Of a stretch of 55,327 nucleotides of DNA, positions 37,121 to 46,693 are shown piece after piece. Numbering within the stretch: the stretch's first letter is position 1; each line of letters starts with the position of its first letter. This stretch comes from an uncultured Clostridium sp. (GTDB lineage Bacteria; Bacillota; Clostridia; TANB77; CAG-508): contig CAOKGO010000010.1 in assembly GCA_948468045.1 (NCBI GenBank), positions 1-55,327 on the forward strand. The letters are read 5' to 3'. Made by a program: the position numbers and the translations under genes. The notes beneath the pieces are model-generated. The model searched no databases, was not told the origin of the DNA, and saw only the letters and a program-made list of their open reading frames with translations.

Positions 37121-37233
37121 TTTCGCGGGCGAACAAAGACGTGGCATGAAAAGTTATCTAAAAGGTTATAAAATTTTAATTATGCCACTTTTGTTCTATT
37201 ATAGTAAAATCTTCGATTTTCCTATAACATCAA
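37121..37233. repeat. Structured intergenic repeat, copy C
   Basis: GGCGAACAAAGAC, stem GTGGCAT/ATGCCAC, the core TTATCTAAAAGGTTATAAAA, then a TTATAG..CTATAA hairpin and CATCAA. The outer stem differs from copy A at paired positions (GAGGCAT/ATGCCTC), so pairing is conserved. Confidence 0.72.
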
Positions 37234-37333
37234 TATAAATTAATTAAAAAAGATAAGCTAGCAATACAATATCTTAATAAAAAATAAAAATGAAAAAATT
37301 TTTTGCAATTAGTAATAAATTTGTAAAAATGTG

Positions 37334-37362
37334 TTGACACAAGCCCAAAAGCGTTGTATAAT
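37334..37362 (+). promoter_or_regulatory. Consensus promoter of the ribosomal protein operon
   Basis: TTGACA (37334-37339), a 17-bp spacer and TATAAT (37357-37362) form a perfect sigma-70/sigma-A consensus. It lies 318 bp upstream of rpsJ, matching the very high expression expected. Confidence 0.92.
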
Positions 37363-37680
37363 AGATAAGCATGAATTATGCGTTGAAACCAAATGTGGCT
37401 ACATTCTTACGGAAGTAAGAAATGGAGGGAACTTTGGTGGAGTATGTTATGGCAAAGACCAGGCGGTAAGAAATGTGCTTATCCCAAAATTATCATGCAA
37501 TTTTTGGGTTTTTATAAAGGTGATATTCAAAACACCAGGGTACGTTTTAGCTTGCCAAGGTAATTTGAATAGCAACAATGCTATTTACAATTAAAACAGT
37601 TATTCATAAATATTTCAACAAAATGAATAACTAAGGGGAAAAAGAACCCCTAACTATAAAAAAAAGGAGGGAAAATTACA
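37363..37680 (+). promoter_or_regulatory. Long untranslated leader of the S10 operon
   Basis: No gene is supported here. It contains several hairpins: GCAT/ATGC near 37370; CCCAAAA/TTTTGGG followed by TTTTT (37483-37513), which looks like an attenuator; GTTATTCAT/ATGAATAAC (37601-37633); and AGGGG/CCCCT (37634-37653) just before the rpsJ ribosome binding site. The last two resemble a reduced form of the repeats found further down the operon. Autogenous control by a ribosomal protein is plausible. Confidence 0.6.
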
Positions 37681-38004
37681 ATGGCAAACACAATAGCAAC
37701 AAGTGAAAAAATCAGAATAAGACTAAAAGCTTATGACCATGAAGTTTTAGAACAGTCTGCTGTAAAGATAGTAGATACTGCTAAAAAAACAGGAGCAAAG
37801 GTTTCAGGTCCTATTCCATTACCAACAAAAAAAGAAGTCGTAACAATCTTACGTTCTCCACACAAATACAAAGACTCAAGAGAACAATTTGAAATGAGAA
37901 CACATAAAAGAGTAATCGACATATTGTATCCAACACAAAAAACAGTTGATAGCCTAATGAAATTAGAATTACCAGCTGGTGTTGATATAGAAATTAAACT
38001 ATAA
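37681..38004 (+). CDS. rpsJ: Ribosomal protein S10
   Basis: 107 residues with the S10 sequence [27 protein letters not shown] and the [20 protein letters not shown] loop. It is the first gene of the S10 operon, after a long structured leader and an AAGGAGG site. S10 also acts as NusE in antitermination. Confidence 0.97.
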   Translation: MANTIATSEKIRIRLKAYDHEVLEQSAVKIVDTAKKTGAKVSGPIPLPTKKEVVTILRSPHKYKDSREQFEMRTHKRVIDILYPTQKTVDSLMKLELPAGVDIEIKL

Positions 38005-38077
38005 TGTGAAGCTGCAAACAGCCTCAAAAACCATGCTGAAAGTATTCAGCCAATAGTATATAGGAGGGAAAGAAAAA

Positions 38078-38713
38078 ATGAAAAAAGGAATTATCGGTAA
38101 AAAGATTGGTATGACACAAATCTTTGACGAAAAAGGAAATGTAATTCCTGTAACCGTAATTGAAACAGCAGGAAATATCGTATCACAAATCAAAACAATG
38201 GATTGTGATGGATATGAAGCAATTCAATTAGGATATGGGGAAATAAAAGATAAACATATTAATAAACCAGAAGCAGGACATTTTGCAAAAGCAAAACTTG
38301 CTAACAAAAAACACTTAAGAGAATTTAAAGTAGATTCTATCGAAAACTACAAAGTAGGAGACGAAGTAAAAGCAGACATCTTTGTAGCAGGAGAAAAAGT
38401 GGATATACAAGGAACATCAAAAGGTAAAGGTTTCCAAGGTGTTATCAAAAGACATGGACAACACAGAGGACCAATGGGACATGGTTCTATGTATCATAGA
38501 AGACCAGGTTCAATGGGAGCTACATCAACACCAGGTAGAGTATTTAAAGGTAAAAAATTGCCAGGACACATGGGAAGAATTACAGTTACAATCCAAAACT
38601 TAGATGTAGTAAAAGTTGACATGGACAAAAATGTAATTTTAGTAAAAGGTAGTGTTCCAGGAGCAAAAGGAGCTATCCTAAAAGTAAAATCAGCTGTAAA
38701 GGCTATTAATTAG
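38078..38713 (+). CDS. rplC: Ribosomal protein L3
   Basis: 211 residues. The [17 protein letters not shown] start and the conserved [21 protein letters not shown] loop near the peptidyl transferase centre are present. The 73-bp gap before it contains a short GCTG/CAGC hairpin and an AGGAGG site. Confidence 0.97.
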   Translation: MKKGIIGKKIGMTQIFDEKGNVIPVTVIETAGNIVSQIKTMDCDGYEAIQLGYGEIKDKHINKPEAGHFAKAKLANKKHLREFKVDSIENYKVGDEVKADIFVAGEKVDIQGTSKGKGFQGVIKRHGQHRGPMGHGSMYHRRPGSMGATSTPGRVFKGKKLPGHMGRITVTIQNLDVVKVDMDKNVILVKGSVPGAKGAILKVKSAVKAIN

Positions 38714-38733
38714 AGGAAAGGAGGAATACAAAA

Positions 38734-39357
38734 ATGCCAAAAGTAGACGTATACGATTTAAAAGGTAAAAAAGTAAGTGATATAGAATTAGCAGATAGTG
38801 TATTTGGAATTGAACCAAATGAAAATATTGTACATAGTGTACTTGTAAATTATTTAGCTAATCAAAGACAAGGTACACAAAGTACTAAAACAAGAGCAGA
38901 AGTTTCTGGTGGTGGTAGAAAACCATGGAGACAAAAAGGAACAGGTAGAGCAAGACAAGGTTCAACAAGAAGCCCACAATGGATTAAAGGTGGTATTGCT
39001 TTAGGACCAAAACCTCGTTCTTATAGATACACAGTTAATAAAAAAGAAAGAAGATTGGCAATAAAATCAATCTTAAGTTCTAAAGTATTAGAAAAAGAAT
39101 TAACAGTAGTAGATAAATTAGAATTAAAAGAAATCAAAACAAAAACAATGGAAAAAGCATTGAGTGACTTAAAAGTTGAAGGAAAAACATTAATCGTTCT
39201 TCCAGAAAACAACAAAAATGTTTATATGTCATCAAGAAACATCGAAGGAGTAAAAACTATTGTATTAAACAATATTAATGTATTTGATTTATTAAAATAT
39301 ACAAATCTAATTTTATCAGTAGACACTGTTAAAAAATTAGAGGAGGTGTACGCATAG
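38734..39357 (+). CDS. rplD: Ribosomal protein L4
   Basis: 207 residues with the extended loop [27 protein letters not shown] that lines the exit tunnel. It follows rplC by 20 bp. In other bacteria L4 represses its own operon. A GAGGAGGTG near its end serves rplW. Confidence 0.97.
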   Translation: MPKVDVYDLKGKKVSDIELADSVFGIEPNENIVHSVLVNYLANQRQGTQSTKTRAEVSGGGRKPWRQKGTGRARQGSTRSPQWIKGGIALGPKPRSYRYTVNKKERRLAIKSILSSKVLEKELTVVDKLELKEIKTKTMEKALSDLKVEGKTLIVLPENNKNVYMSSRNIEGVKTIVLNNINVFDLLKYTNLILSVDTVKKLEEVYA

Positions 39358-39358
39358 T

Positions 39359-39706
39359 ATGAAACCAGAAGAAATAATAATAGCACCAGTTGTTACAGAA
39401 AAAAGTAATGACGAATTACAAGAAGGTAAATACACTTTCAAAGTAAATAAAAAAGCAACAAAAGTTGAAATAGCAAATGCTGTTGAAAAACTTTTTGAAG
39501 TAAAAGTATTAAAAGTAAATACTATGAATGTTAATGGAAAAAAGAAAAGAGTAGGATACCATGTAGGAAGAACATCAGATTGGAAAAAAGCAATTGTTAC
39601 AATTGATACAAACCCACAAGAAACATCTTACTTAGCAAAAGGTGGAAAAACAACAAAAGTTTCTAAAAAATACAAAGATAGTATTGAAGAATTTATGGGA
39701 GCTTAG
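39359..39706 (+). CDS. rplW: Ribosomal protein L23
   Basis: 115 residues: [14 protein letters not shown] and [20 protein letters not shown] are typical. It starts one base after the rplD stop, so translation is coupled. It lies at the tunnel exit and docks chaperones and SRP. The C-terminus is slightly longer than usual. Confidence 0.96.
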   Translation: MKPEEIIIAPVVTEKSNDELQEGKYTFKVNKKATKVEIANAVEKLFEVKVLKVNTMNVNGKKKRVGYHVGRTSDWKKAIVTIDTNPQETSYLAKGGKTTKVSKKYKDSIEEFMGA

Positions 39707-39737
39707 AAATTGCTAAGCTAGAAAGAATGTGATTATT

Positions 39738-40072
39738 ATGGATGATACTGAAAAAGAATTTGAAATTAAGGAAGAAAGACGTAGACGAAAAAAGAAATTG
39801 AGTTTCGTAAAGAAATAGATGCTAGAGGAATTTTAAGTGAAGATAGAACAAAAAAAGAAACAGAAATGAGTACGATTCAATATTTATCAAAAGCAGATGG
39901 AAAGAGAGCAATAAGAAAGATAATTGGGCATCCAATAATAATGTTTTCAACAGAAAAAATTTTTCATTGTGATAGACCAGTAGAAAAAATACAATATTTA
40001 GGTACATATTATGAAAAAAACAAGCTAAAACAGAAAAAAAGTAAAAAAAGTAAAGAACATGAAGAAAGATAA
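39738..40072 (+). CDS. Unknown small basic protein, in two frames joined by a possible -1 shift
   Basis: ATG 39738 opens a highly charged frame (DDTEKEFEIKEERRRRKK) that stops at 39818. A second frame, open from 39785 to 40072, continues EIEFRKEIDARGILSEDRTKKE, then STIQYLSKADGKRAIRKIIGH. The two overlap at A-AAA-AAG (39788-39794), a classic -1 slippery heptamer like that in E. coli dnaX. Joined, it is about 111 residues. It does not belong to the standard S10 operon and I recognise no family. Alternatives are a decayed insertion or an A-run indel. Confidence 0.4.
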
Positions 40073-40287
40073 AATTATCGGGAAAGTCCCGGAAAATAAA
40101 GAATATCTGCCATGCGGAGCAGGAAAAAATCCGTAAATATGCGAAATAGAGGATTTAGCAAAAACAAGTATTACTAGGAAACGAGCGAAAAATCCACAGG
40201 AGTACGTTTGTACTTCGAGGAATTTTGAGCGAAGTTTGACAACATAAGACGAAGTTTTTCATAAATCTGAGAAAGGAATGATATAAA
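40073..40287 (+). other. Structured spacer between rplW region and rplB, richer in GC
   Basis: No gene. It contains a CGGGA/TCCCG hairpin near 40078-40096, a GAGTAC/GTACTTC hairpin near 40200-40220 and repeated GCGAA and CGAAGTTT words. Composition differs from the surrounding operon. With the odd upstream frame it suggests a foreign or mobile insertion into the operon, or a cis-acting RNA. Confidence 0.45.
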
Positions 40288-41115
40288 ATGGGAATGAAAC
40301 ACTTCAAACCCTATACACCATCAAGAAGAAATATGACAGTTTCAGACTTTGGAGAAATCACAAAGAAAACTCCTGAAAAATCTTTATTAGCAAAGAAAAA
40401 GAAAAATGCAGGAAGAAACTCATATGGTAGAATTACAGTAAGACACCAAGGTGGTGGAAATAGACAAAAATATAGAATAATAGATTTTAAAAGAAGAAAA
40501 GATGATATGCAAGCAACAGTAATTGGAATTGAATATGATCCAAACAGAAGTGCAAACATTGCATTAATTCAATACGAAGATGGAGAAAAAGCATATATTT
40601 TAGCTCCACAAGGATTAAAAGATGGAGATAAAGTAGTATCTGGAGAAAAAGCAGATATTAAGCCAGGAAACTGTATGCCAATTAATTCTATACCAGTAGG
40701 TACATTAATTCATAATATTGAATTAAATCCAAAACAAGGTGGAAAATTAGTAAAAGCTGCAGGTCAAAGTGCACAATTAATGGCTAAAGAGGGAAAATAT
40801 GCTCATGTAAGATTACCATCTGGAGAAATGAGATTAATTTTATCAACTTGTAGAGCAACTATTGGAGTAATTGGAAACAGTGACCATGAAAATGTAAAAA
40901 TTGGTAAAGCTGGAAGAAAAAGACATATGGGAATCAGACCAACAGTTAGAGGTTCTGTTATGAACCCAGTAGATCACCCACATGGTGGTGGTGAAGGTAG
41001 AGCACCAGTAGGACACGCTGGACCAATGACACCTTGGGGTAAACCAGCTCTTGGATACAAAACAAGAAATAAAAAGAAACAATCTAATAAGTTTATTGTT
41101 AAGAGAAGAAAATAA
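40288..41115 (+). CDS. rplB: Ribosomal protein L2
   Basis: 275 residues. [20 protein letters not shown], the conserved [16 protein letters not shown] segment near the peptidyl transferase centre and [15 protein letters not shown] at the end are all present. The AGAAAGGA site is followed by ATG 40288. Confidence 0.97.
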   Translation: MGMKHFKPYTPSRRNMTVSDFGEITKKTPEKSLLAKKKKNAGRNSYGRITVRHQGGGNRQKYRIIDFKRRKDDMQATVIGIEYDPNRSANIALIQYEDGEKAYILAPQGLKDGDKVVSGEKADIKPGNCMPINSIPVGTLIHNIELNPKQGGKLVKAAGQSAQLMAKEGKYAHVRLPSGEMRLILSTCRATIGVIGNSDHENVKIGKAGRKRHMGIRPTVRGSVMNPVDHPHGGGEGRAPVGHAGPMTPWGKPALGYKTRNKKKQSNKFIVKRRK

Positions 41116-41177
41116 AATAAGCTTAATAATTAAGCTAGAAAAACTTATAAAACTTAGAAGAAATGGAGGAAGATTGA

Positions 41178-41453
41178 ATGTCAAGATCAAGCAAGAAAAA
41201 GCCATATGTAGCACCTGAACTATTAAAAAGGGTAGAAGCTATGAATGAATCTGGAGATAAACAAGTTCTAAAGACATGGTCAAGAGCTTCTACAATATAT
41301 CCACAAATGGTTGGTCATACTATTGCTGTACATGATGGAAGAAAACATGTTCCAATCTATATAGCAGAAGAAATGATTGGTCACAAATTAGGTGAATTTG
41401 CTCCTACAAGAACTTTTAAAGGTCATTCAGGAGATAAAAAAACCAATAAATAG
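41178..41453 (+). CDS. rpsS: Ribosomal protein S19
   Basis: 91 residues: [45 protein letters not shown] and [16 protein letters not shown] are conserved. GGAGGA lies upstream of the ATG. Confidence 0.97.
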   Translation: MSRSSKKKPYVAPELLKRVEAMNESGDKQVLKTWSRASTIYPQMVGHTIAVHDGRKHVPIYIAEEMIGHKLGEFAPTRTFKGHSGDKKTNK

Positions 41454-41460
41454 AAACATA

Positions 41461-41545
41461 TAAAGGGGTAAACACTTATTCATAAACATGAGAAGATTTA
41501 TTATCCAAAAGTTTAATATGAAAAGTGCTCCCTAACTTAGTACAA
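41461..41545 (+). repeat. Diverged family-1 structured element before rplV
   Basis: CACTTATTCATA can pair with TATGAAAAGTG, followed by CTCCCTAAC before the ribosome binding site. This keeps the layout of the tandem elements downstream but in degenerate form. Confidence 0.45.
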
Positions 41546-41558
41546 GGAGGTAAAAGAA

Positions 41559-41921
41559 GTGCAAGAACAAGAAACTTTAGTTAGAAATGAAGCAGTAGCA
41601 ACATTAAAATATGCTAGAATTTCAGCTAGAAAAGTAAAAATTGTAGCAGATTTAATTCGTGGAAAAGATGTAGATGAAGCTTTAGCAATTGTAAAATTCA
41701 CACCAAAAGCATCTTCAGAAATAATAGAAAAATTATTAAAATCAGCAATTGCAAATGCTGAAAATAATCATGATATGAAACATGAAAAATTATATGTTGC
41801 TGAAATTTATGCTAATCAAGGACCAACATTAAAAAGAATACGTCCTGCTGCAAAAGGTTCAGCAGTTAGAATTAGAAAAAGAACAAGTCATATTACAATA
41901 AAATTAAAGGAAACTGAATAG
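41559..41921 (+). CDS. rplV: Ribosomal protein L22
   Basis: 120 residues. [23 protein letters not shown] and the tunnel loop [22 protein letters not shown] identify it. It starts with GTG at 41559, preceded by AAGGAGG at ideal spacing. Confidence 0.96.
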   Translation: MQEQETLVRNEAVATLKYARISARKVKIVADLIRGKDVDEALAIVKFTPKASSEIIEKLLKSAIANAENNHDMKHEKLYVAEIYANQGPTLKRIRPAAKGSAVRIRKRTSHITIKLKETE

Positions 41922-41930
41922 TTCAATTAT

Positions 41931-42440
41931 GGGGAAAGAAATTTCCAAACAAATTAATAAAATTAAATAAAAGACATCACTAATTCATAAGGGTAGGGGA
42001 CATATCTTATCCGTGAAGAAGTGACCAAGGGGAAAGAATTTTCCAAACAAATTAATAAAATTAAATAAAAGACATCACTAATTCATAAGGGTAGGGGACA
42101 TATCTTATCCATGAAGAAGTGACTAAGGGGAAAGAAATTTCCAAACAAATTAATAAAATTAAATAAAAGACATCACTAATTCATAAGGGTAGGGGACATA
42201 TCTTATCCATGAAGAAGTGACTAAGGGGAAAGAAATTTCCAAACAAATTAATAAAATTAAATAAAAGACATCACTAATTCATAAGGGTAGGGGACATATC
42301 TTATCCATGAAGAAGTGACTAAGGGGAAAGAAATTTCCAAACAAATTAATAAAATTAAATAAAAGACATCACTAATTCATAAGGGTAGGGGACATATCTT
42401 ATCCATGAAGAAGTGACTAAGGGGAAAGATGTGTCCCCTG
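41931..42440 (+). repeat. Family-1 structured element: five tandem 98-bp copies before rpsC
   Basis: Units start at 41931, 42029, 42127, 42225 and 42323, with a final 3' half at 42421. Each holds TCACTAATTCATAAG pairing with CTTATCC..TGAAGAAGTGA, and a GGGGACATAT loop. Only the final copy carries GATGTGTCCCCTGAC, which can pair with that loop (10 bp with one wobble, a pseudoknot) or with the adjacent AGGGGA. Internal copies keep a GGAAA/TTTCC hairpin instead. The array lies directly upstream of the rpsC ribosome binding site. Confidence 0.88.
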
Positions 42441-42471
42441 ACATTAGAAAAAAAGGAGGAATAAAAAGCAG

Positions 42472-43128
42472 ATGGGACAAAAAGTACATCCAACAGGAGT
42501 AAGAGTTGGAATTATCAAAGACTGGAATTCTAAATGGTATGCAGACTCTAGAAATTTTGCAGATTACCTAATAGAAGACCAAAAAATCCGCAAATTTTTA
42601 AAGAAAAAATTATATCTTGCTGGAATTTCTAAAATAGAAATTGAAAGAACAGCAAAAGCAATCAAAGTCAATTTATATACTGCAAAACCAGGAATAGTAA
42701 TAGGAAAAGGTGGTGCAGGGGTAGAAACAGTAAAAAGTGAATTAGCAAAAGAAATAGGAAAAGAAATCAATTTAAATATCGTTGAAGTTAAAAATATTGA
42801 TACAGATGCTCAATTAGTAGCAGAAAATATCGCAGGGCAACTAGAAAGAAGAATTTCATTCAGAAGAGCCATGAAACAATGTATGCAAAAATCTATGAAA
42901 TCAGGTGCTTTAGGAATTAAAACAGCAGTATCTGGAAGATTAGGTGGAGCAGATATGGCTAGAACTGAATTCTATAAAGAAGGAAATATTCCACTACAAA
43001 CTTTAAGAGCTGATATTGACTATGGGTTTGCAGAAGCAGACACAACATATGGAAAAATCGGTGTAAAAGTTTGGATTTATAAAGGAGAAGTTCTTCCAGA
43101 AAGACGTATGGAAGGAGGAGAACAATAA
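42472..43128 (+). CDS. rpsC: Ribosomal protein S3
   Basis: 218 residues: [20 protein letters not shown], the KH domain loop [14 protein letters not shown], and the C-terminal [20 protein letters not shown] are typical. AAGGAGG is upstream. The stop overlaps the rplP start. Confidence 0.97.
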   Translation: MGQKVHPTGVRVGIIKDWNSKWYADSRNFADYLIEDQKIRKFLKKKLYLAGISKIEIERTAKAIKVNLYTAKPGIVIGKGGAGVETVKSELAKEIGKEINLNIVEVKNIDTDAQLVAENIAGQLERRISFRRAMKQCMQKSMKSGALGIKTAVSGRLGGADMARTEFYKEGNIPLQTLRADIDYGFAEADTTYGKIGVKVWIYKGEVLPERRMEGGEQ

Positions 43129-43571
43129 TGCCATTAATGCCAAAAAGAACAAAACATAGAAAAGTACAAAAAGGTAGAATGAGAGGAAAAGCAACAAGAG
43201 GAAATAAAGTTACAGATGGTGAATATGGAATTCAAGCTGTAACAGGAGCTTTAATTACAGGAAATCAAATTGAAGCAGCCAGAATTGCTATGACTCGTTA
43301 TATAAAAAGAGGTGGAAAAGTTTGGATTAAAATCTTTCCAGACAAACCAATAACTGCAAAACCTATCGGAACTCGTATGGGTAAAGGTAAAGGTGCGCCA
43401 GAATATTGGGTTGCAGTTGTAAAACCAGGAAGAGTAATGTTTGAAATTGCTGGTGTACCAGAAGAGACTGCTAGAGAAGCCTTAAGACTTGCTATGAACA
43501 AACTACCTAATAAAACAAAATTCGTAGCCAAAGAAACAGAAAAGGTAGGTGAAAATGATGAAGATAAGTAA
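43128..43571 (+). CDS. rplP: Ribosomal protein L16
   Basis: 147 residues: [19 protein letters not shown], the [20 protein letters not shown] segment and the [20 protein letters not shown] loop near the tRNA site. It starts at TAATG overlapping rpsC, with GGAGGAG inside rpsC. Its own end overlaps rpmC. Confidence 0.97.
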   Translation: MPLMPKRTKHRKVQKGRMRGKATRGNKVTDGEYGIQAVTGALITGNQIEAARIAMTRYIKRGGKVWIKIFPDKPITAKPIGTRMGKGKGAPEYWVAVVKPGRVMFEIAGVPEETAREALRLAMNKLPNKTKFVAKETEKVGENDEDK

Positions 43572-43761
43572 AATAAGAGAAATGTCTTCACCAGATTTAG
43601 AGAAAGAATTAGGTGAACTAAAAACAGAATTGTTCAAATTAAAATTTAGTTTAGCTACTAATGGATTAGACAATCCAATGAAAATAAAAGAAGTAAAAAG
43701 AGATATAGCTAAAATAAATACAGTATTAACAGAAAGAAAAATTGCTGAAGCAAAAGCCTAA
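43555..43761 (+). CDS. rpmC: Ribosomal protein L29
   Basis: 68 residues: [36 protein letters not shown] then a short basic helix. ATG 43555 lies inside the end of rplP with AGGTAGGTG upstream; the next ATG (43558) is equally possible. A trigger-factor/SRP docking protein at the tunnel exit. Confidence 0.95.
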   Translation: MMKISKIREMSSPDLEKELGELKTELFKLKFSLATNGLDNPMKIKEVKRDIAKINTVLTERKIAEAKA

Positions 43762-43785
43762 AAATTGAAATAATAATCAATTAGA

Positions 43786-43872
43786 AAAAAGGTCATCCCT
43801 TATTCATAAGGGGAGGGGACAATCGTATCCCTGAAGAAACGACCTAAGGGGAAGATGTGTTCCCTGACAATA
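43786..43872 (+). repeat. Family-1 structured element before rpsQ (single copy)
   Basis: GTCATCCCTTATTCATAAGGGG, then GGGGACA, CGTATCCCTGAAG, GACCTAAGGGG and GATGTGTTCCCTGAC. The GGGGACA/TGTTCCC pairing keeps complementarity through a G-U pair despite sequence change, supporting a real structure. Confidence 0.75.
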
Positions 43873-43894
43873 GCCGAAGAAAGGAGAAATCTAA

Positions 43895-44158
43895 ATGGAA
43901 GAAAGAAATCTTCGTAAAGTTATGGTTGGAACAGTAACATCTAATAAAATGGATAAAACAGTAGTAGTATCAGTACAAACTAGCGTCAGCCATAAAATGT
44001 ATGGAAAAACAGTAAAAAGAACTTATAAATTAAAAGCACATGATGAAGAAAATGTTTGCCAAATAGGTGATAAAGTAAAAGTAATGGAAACAAGACCACT
44101 TTCTAAAGATAAAAGATGGAGAGTAGTTGAAGTTTTAGAAAAAGCAATTACAAAATAA
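43895..44158 (+). CDS. rpsQ: Ribosomal protein S17
   Basis: 87 residues: [40 protein letters not shown] and the [17 protein letters not shown] end. GAAAGGAG precedes the ATG. A CTT-CGT at codons 5-6 is not a shift site. Confidence 0.97.
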   Translation: MEERNLRKVMVGTVTSNKMDKTVVVSVQTSVSHKMYGKTVKRTYKLKAHDEENVCQIGDKVKVMETRPLSKDKRWRVVEVLEKAITK

Positions 44159-44180
44159 AAACAAATAATAAAAATAAAAA

Positions 44181-44262
44181 AAGACATCACTAATTCATAA
44201 GGGTAGGGGACATATCTTATCCATGAAGAAGTGACCAGAGGGAAAGATGATTCCCCTGACAT
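44181..44262 (+). repeat. Family-1 structured element before rplN (single copy)
   Basis: The same stem (CATCACTAATTCATAAG with CTTATCC..TGAAGAAGTGA) and GGGGACATAT loop, followed by GAGGGAAAGATGATTCCCCTGAC. The 3' pairing segment is ATTCCCC rather than GTGTCCCC. Confidence 0.75.
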
Positions 44263-44294
44263 TAGAAAAAAAAGAAAGAAAGGAGGAACCATTA

Positions 44295-44663
44295 ATGATA
44301 CAACAACAATCAAGACTAAAAGTAGCAGACAATACAGGAGCGAAAGAGATTATGTGTATTAGATGTTTAGGTGGTTCATACAGAAAAACATCCAACATAG
44401 GAGATGTAATAGTAGCTTCTGTCAAATCAGCAACACCAGGAGGAGTTGTTAAAAAAGGTGATGTTGTAAAAGCTGTTATAGTAAGAAGCAAAAGTGGATT
44501 AAGAAGAGCAGATGGTTCATACATAAAATTTGATGAAAACGCAGCTGTTATAATAAAAGATGACAAAACACCAAGAGGAACACGTATTTTTGGGCCAGTT
44601 GCAAGAGAATTAAGGGAAAAGGATTATATGAAGATTTTATCACTTGCCCCAGAAGTACTTTAA
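44295..44663 (+). CDS. rplN: Ribosomal protein L14
   Basis: 122 residues beginning [20 protein letters not shown], with the [29 protein letters not shown] core and the [13 protein letters not shown] end. Start 44295 has AGGAGG; an upstream in-frame ATG lies within the repeat element and is rejected. Confidence 0.97.
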   Translation: MIQQQSRLKVADNTGAKEIMCIRCLGGSYRKTSNIGDVIVASVKSATPGGVVKKGDVVKAVIVRSKSGLRRADGSYIKFDENAAVIIKDDKTPRGTRIFGPVARELREKDYMKILSLAPEVL

Positions 44664-44880
44664 AATTAATTGAAAAGGAAATCTTACATTTCTTTATTTA
44701 TTGCAAACTTCGATGTACAAATGTATAATATCAGTTTGTAATAAATATAAAAAGTGCACATCTACAATTTTGAATTAATTATAAAATGTACAATATACTA
44801 ATTTATTAAAAAAACAATTTCGAATTAAATTATAATAAGGATTAATTTATAAAAATCAAAGAAAAGGAGGAAATCCTACA
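44664..44880 (+). repeat. Family-2 long-hairpin element before rplX
   Basis: AATTAATTGAAAA pairs with TTTTGAATTAATT, and TTTATTTATT..AAAC with GTTTGTAATAAATA. The tip is CGATGTACAAATGTATAATATC. The plan matches the tandem array at the window end. No gene in this 217-bp gap. Confidence 0.7.
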
Positions 44881-45189
44881 ATGAGAATAAAAAAAGGAGA
44901 CAACGTTCAAGTTTTATCTGGAAACGATAAAGGTAAAACAGGAGAAGTATTAGAAGTAAATCCAAAAGATGATAAAATCATTGTAAAAGGTGTAAATATT
45001 AGAAAAAAACACATTAAAGCTAGAAAACAAGGTGAAGAAAGCGGAATTATACCAGTAGAATGTGCTATACCAACTTCAAAAGTAAATGTTGTATGCTCAA
45101 AATGTGGAAAAGCAACAAAAGTTGGATATAGTGAAGAAAAAGGAAAAAAAGTACGTGTTTGTAAAAAATGCGGTGCAACTATAAAATAA
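44881..45189 (+). CDS. rplX: Ribosomal protein L24
   Basis: 102 residues with the KOW motif (KGDNVQVLSGNDKGKTGEVLEV), NIRKKHIKARKQGEESGI, and a C-terminal zinc-finger-like CSKCGKATKVGY..CKKCGATIK. AAAGGAGG precedes the ATG. Confidence 0.97.
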   Translation: MRIKKGDNVQVLSGNDKGKTGEVLEVNPKDDKIIVKGVNIRKKHIKARKQGEESGIIPVECAIPTSKVNVVCSKCGKATKVGYSEEKGKKVRVCKKCGATIK

Positions 45190-45215
45190 ATAAAAGAAAG
45201 GAGGATTCATAATCC

Positions 45216-45761
45216 ATGGAAAAATTAAGAGAACAATATGAAAAAGAAGTAATCCCAGCATTAATGAAAAAATTTGAATATAAATCAGTTATGCAAGTTC
45301 CAAAACTTGATAAAATAGTAATTAATATAGGATTAGGAGATTTAAAAGAAAACCCTAAAGCATTAGAAAATGCAATGAATGATTTAGTACAAATAACAGG
45401 ACAAAAACCAGTTATTACAAAAGCTAAAAAATCAATTGCAGCTTTCAAATTAAGAGAAGGTGTTAATATTGGATGTAAAGTAACTTTAAGAGCAGATAAA
45501 ATGTATGATTTTGCTTACAAATTATTCAATGTAGCACTTCCAAGAGTAAGAGATTTTAGAGGAGTTTCAAATAATTCTTTTGATGGTAGAGGAAATTACT
45601 CTATGGGTATTAAAGAACAATTAATCTTCCCTGAAATCGAATATGATAAAGTCGATAAACTAAGAGGAATGGATATTATATTTGTAACAACAGCTAAGAC
45701 TGATGAAGAGTCTAAAGAATTATTAAAACTTTTAGGAATGCCTTTTAAGTCAGCTGAGTAA
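45216..45761 (+). CDS. rplE: Ribosomal protein L5
   Basis: 181 residues: [53 protein letters not shown] and [19 protein letters not shown]. It binds 5S rRNA. AAAGGAGG is upstream. Confidence 0.97.
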   Translation: MEKLREQYEKEVIPALMKKFEYKSVMQVPKLDKIVINIGLGDLKENPKALENAMNDLVQITGQKPVITKAKKSIAAFKLREGVNIGCKVTLRADKMYDFAYKLFNVALPRVRDFRGVSNNSFDGRGNYSMGIKEQLIFPEIEYDKVDKLRGMDIIFVTTAKTDEESKELLKLLGMPFKSAE

Positions 45762-45788
45762 ATGAAGTAAAAGGAAAGGAGTAAGAAT

Positions 45789-45974
45789 ATGGCTAAAAAG
45801 TCAATGAAAGTAAAGCAAGCTAGACCTCAAAGATTTAAGACAAGAGAATATAATAGATGTAAATTATGTGGAAGACCACATAGCTATATTAGAAAATATG
45901 GTATATGTCGTGTATGTTTTAGAGAGTTAGCACATAAGGGAGAGATTCCAGGTGTTAAGAAAGCTAGCTGGTAA
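45789..45974 (+). CDS. rpsN: Ribosomal protein S14, zinc-binding type Z
   Basis: 61 residues. The four-cysteine zinc site is [20 protein letters not shown]. The short zinc form is typical of Firmicutes housekeeping S14. AAAGGAG precedes the ATG. Confidence 0.97.
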   Translation: MAKKSMKVKQARPQRFKTREYNRCKLCGRPHSYIRKYGICRVCFRELAHKGEIPGVKKASW

Positions 45975-45979
45975 AAGTG

Positions 45980-46260
45980 AAAATTTAATTAAAAGTAATA
46001 ACCTGAACATTTTTGTTTCATTAATAAGACTTCAATGTACAAAAGTATATCATCAGATTTATTAATTTACAAAAATACATAACTTATACTTTTAATTAAA
46101 ATTCAGAAAATAATTCAAATCACAAAAATATTCAATATACTAATTTTGATTTGAATTATGTAGAAAAATATGACTTTGAATCAAAATTTAGTAATATAGT
46201 AAATCAATTTTGATTTAGATTTGATTAAAATGAGTTAGATTTGTTTTAGAAATAGAATAA
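45980..46260 (+). repeat. Family-2 long-hairpin elements before rpsH
   Basis: TAATTAAAAGTAATAA pairs with TTATACTTTTAATTA, and TTAATAAGACTT with AGATTTATTAA. The tip is CAATGTACAAAAGTATATCA. A second AT-rich hairpin based on AATTCAAATCA / TTGATTTGAATT follows. No gene is seen in this 312-bp gap. Confidence 0.68.
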
Positions 46261-46286
46261 AAGAAGAAAAGGAGGTAAGTAATTAA

Positions 46287-46685
46287 ATGAACATTACAGA
46301 TCCAATTGCAGATATGTTGACTAGAATTAGAAATGCAAATAGTGCAAAACATAAAACAGTAGATATTCCAGCTTCTAATATGAAACTTGGGATTGCTGAT
46401 ATTTTATTTAAAGAAGGATATATAAAATCTTTTGAAGAAATCAAAGATAATACACAAGGAATGATAAGAATTACTTTAAAATATGATGAAAAAGGAACTA
46501 GAGTAATTGATGGTTTAAGAAGAATTAGTAAACCAGGATTAAGAGTGTATGCATCTAAAGAAGAATTACCAAAAGTTTTAAATGGACTAGGAATTGCAAT
46601 AATTTCTACATCAAAAGGTTTAAAAACAGATAAAGAAGCAAGAGAATTAGGAATTGGTGGAGAAGTACTAGCTTACATATGGTAA
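46287..46685 (+). CDS. rpsH: Ribosomal protein S8
   Basis: 132 residues: [38 protein letters not shown] and the [28 protein letters not shown] end. AAGGAGG precedes the ATG. S8 is a known translational repressor of the spc operon in other bacteria. Confidence 0.97.
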   Translation: MNITDPIADMLTRIRNANSAKHKTVDIPASNMKLGIADILFKEGYIKSFEEIKDNTQGMIRITLKYDEKGTRVIDGLRRISKPGLRVYASKEELPKVLNGLGIAIISTSKGLKTDKEARELGIGGEVLAYIW

Positions 46686-46693
46686 TAAATTAA

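Noticed and set aside
37331..37594. 87-residue frame in the rpsJ leader
   Set aside because: It starts within the promoter, has no ribosome binding site and runs through the attenuator-like hairpin. Better explained as untranslated leader.
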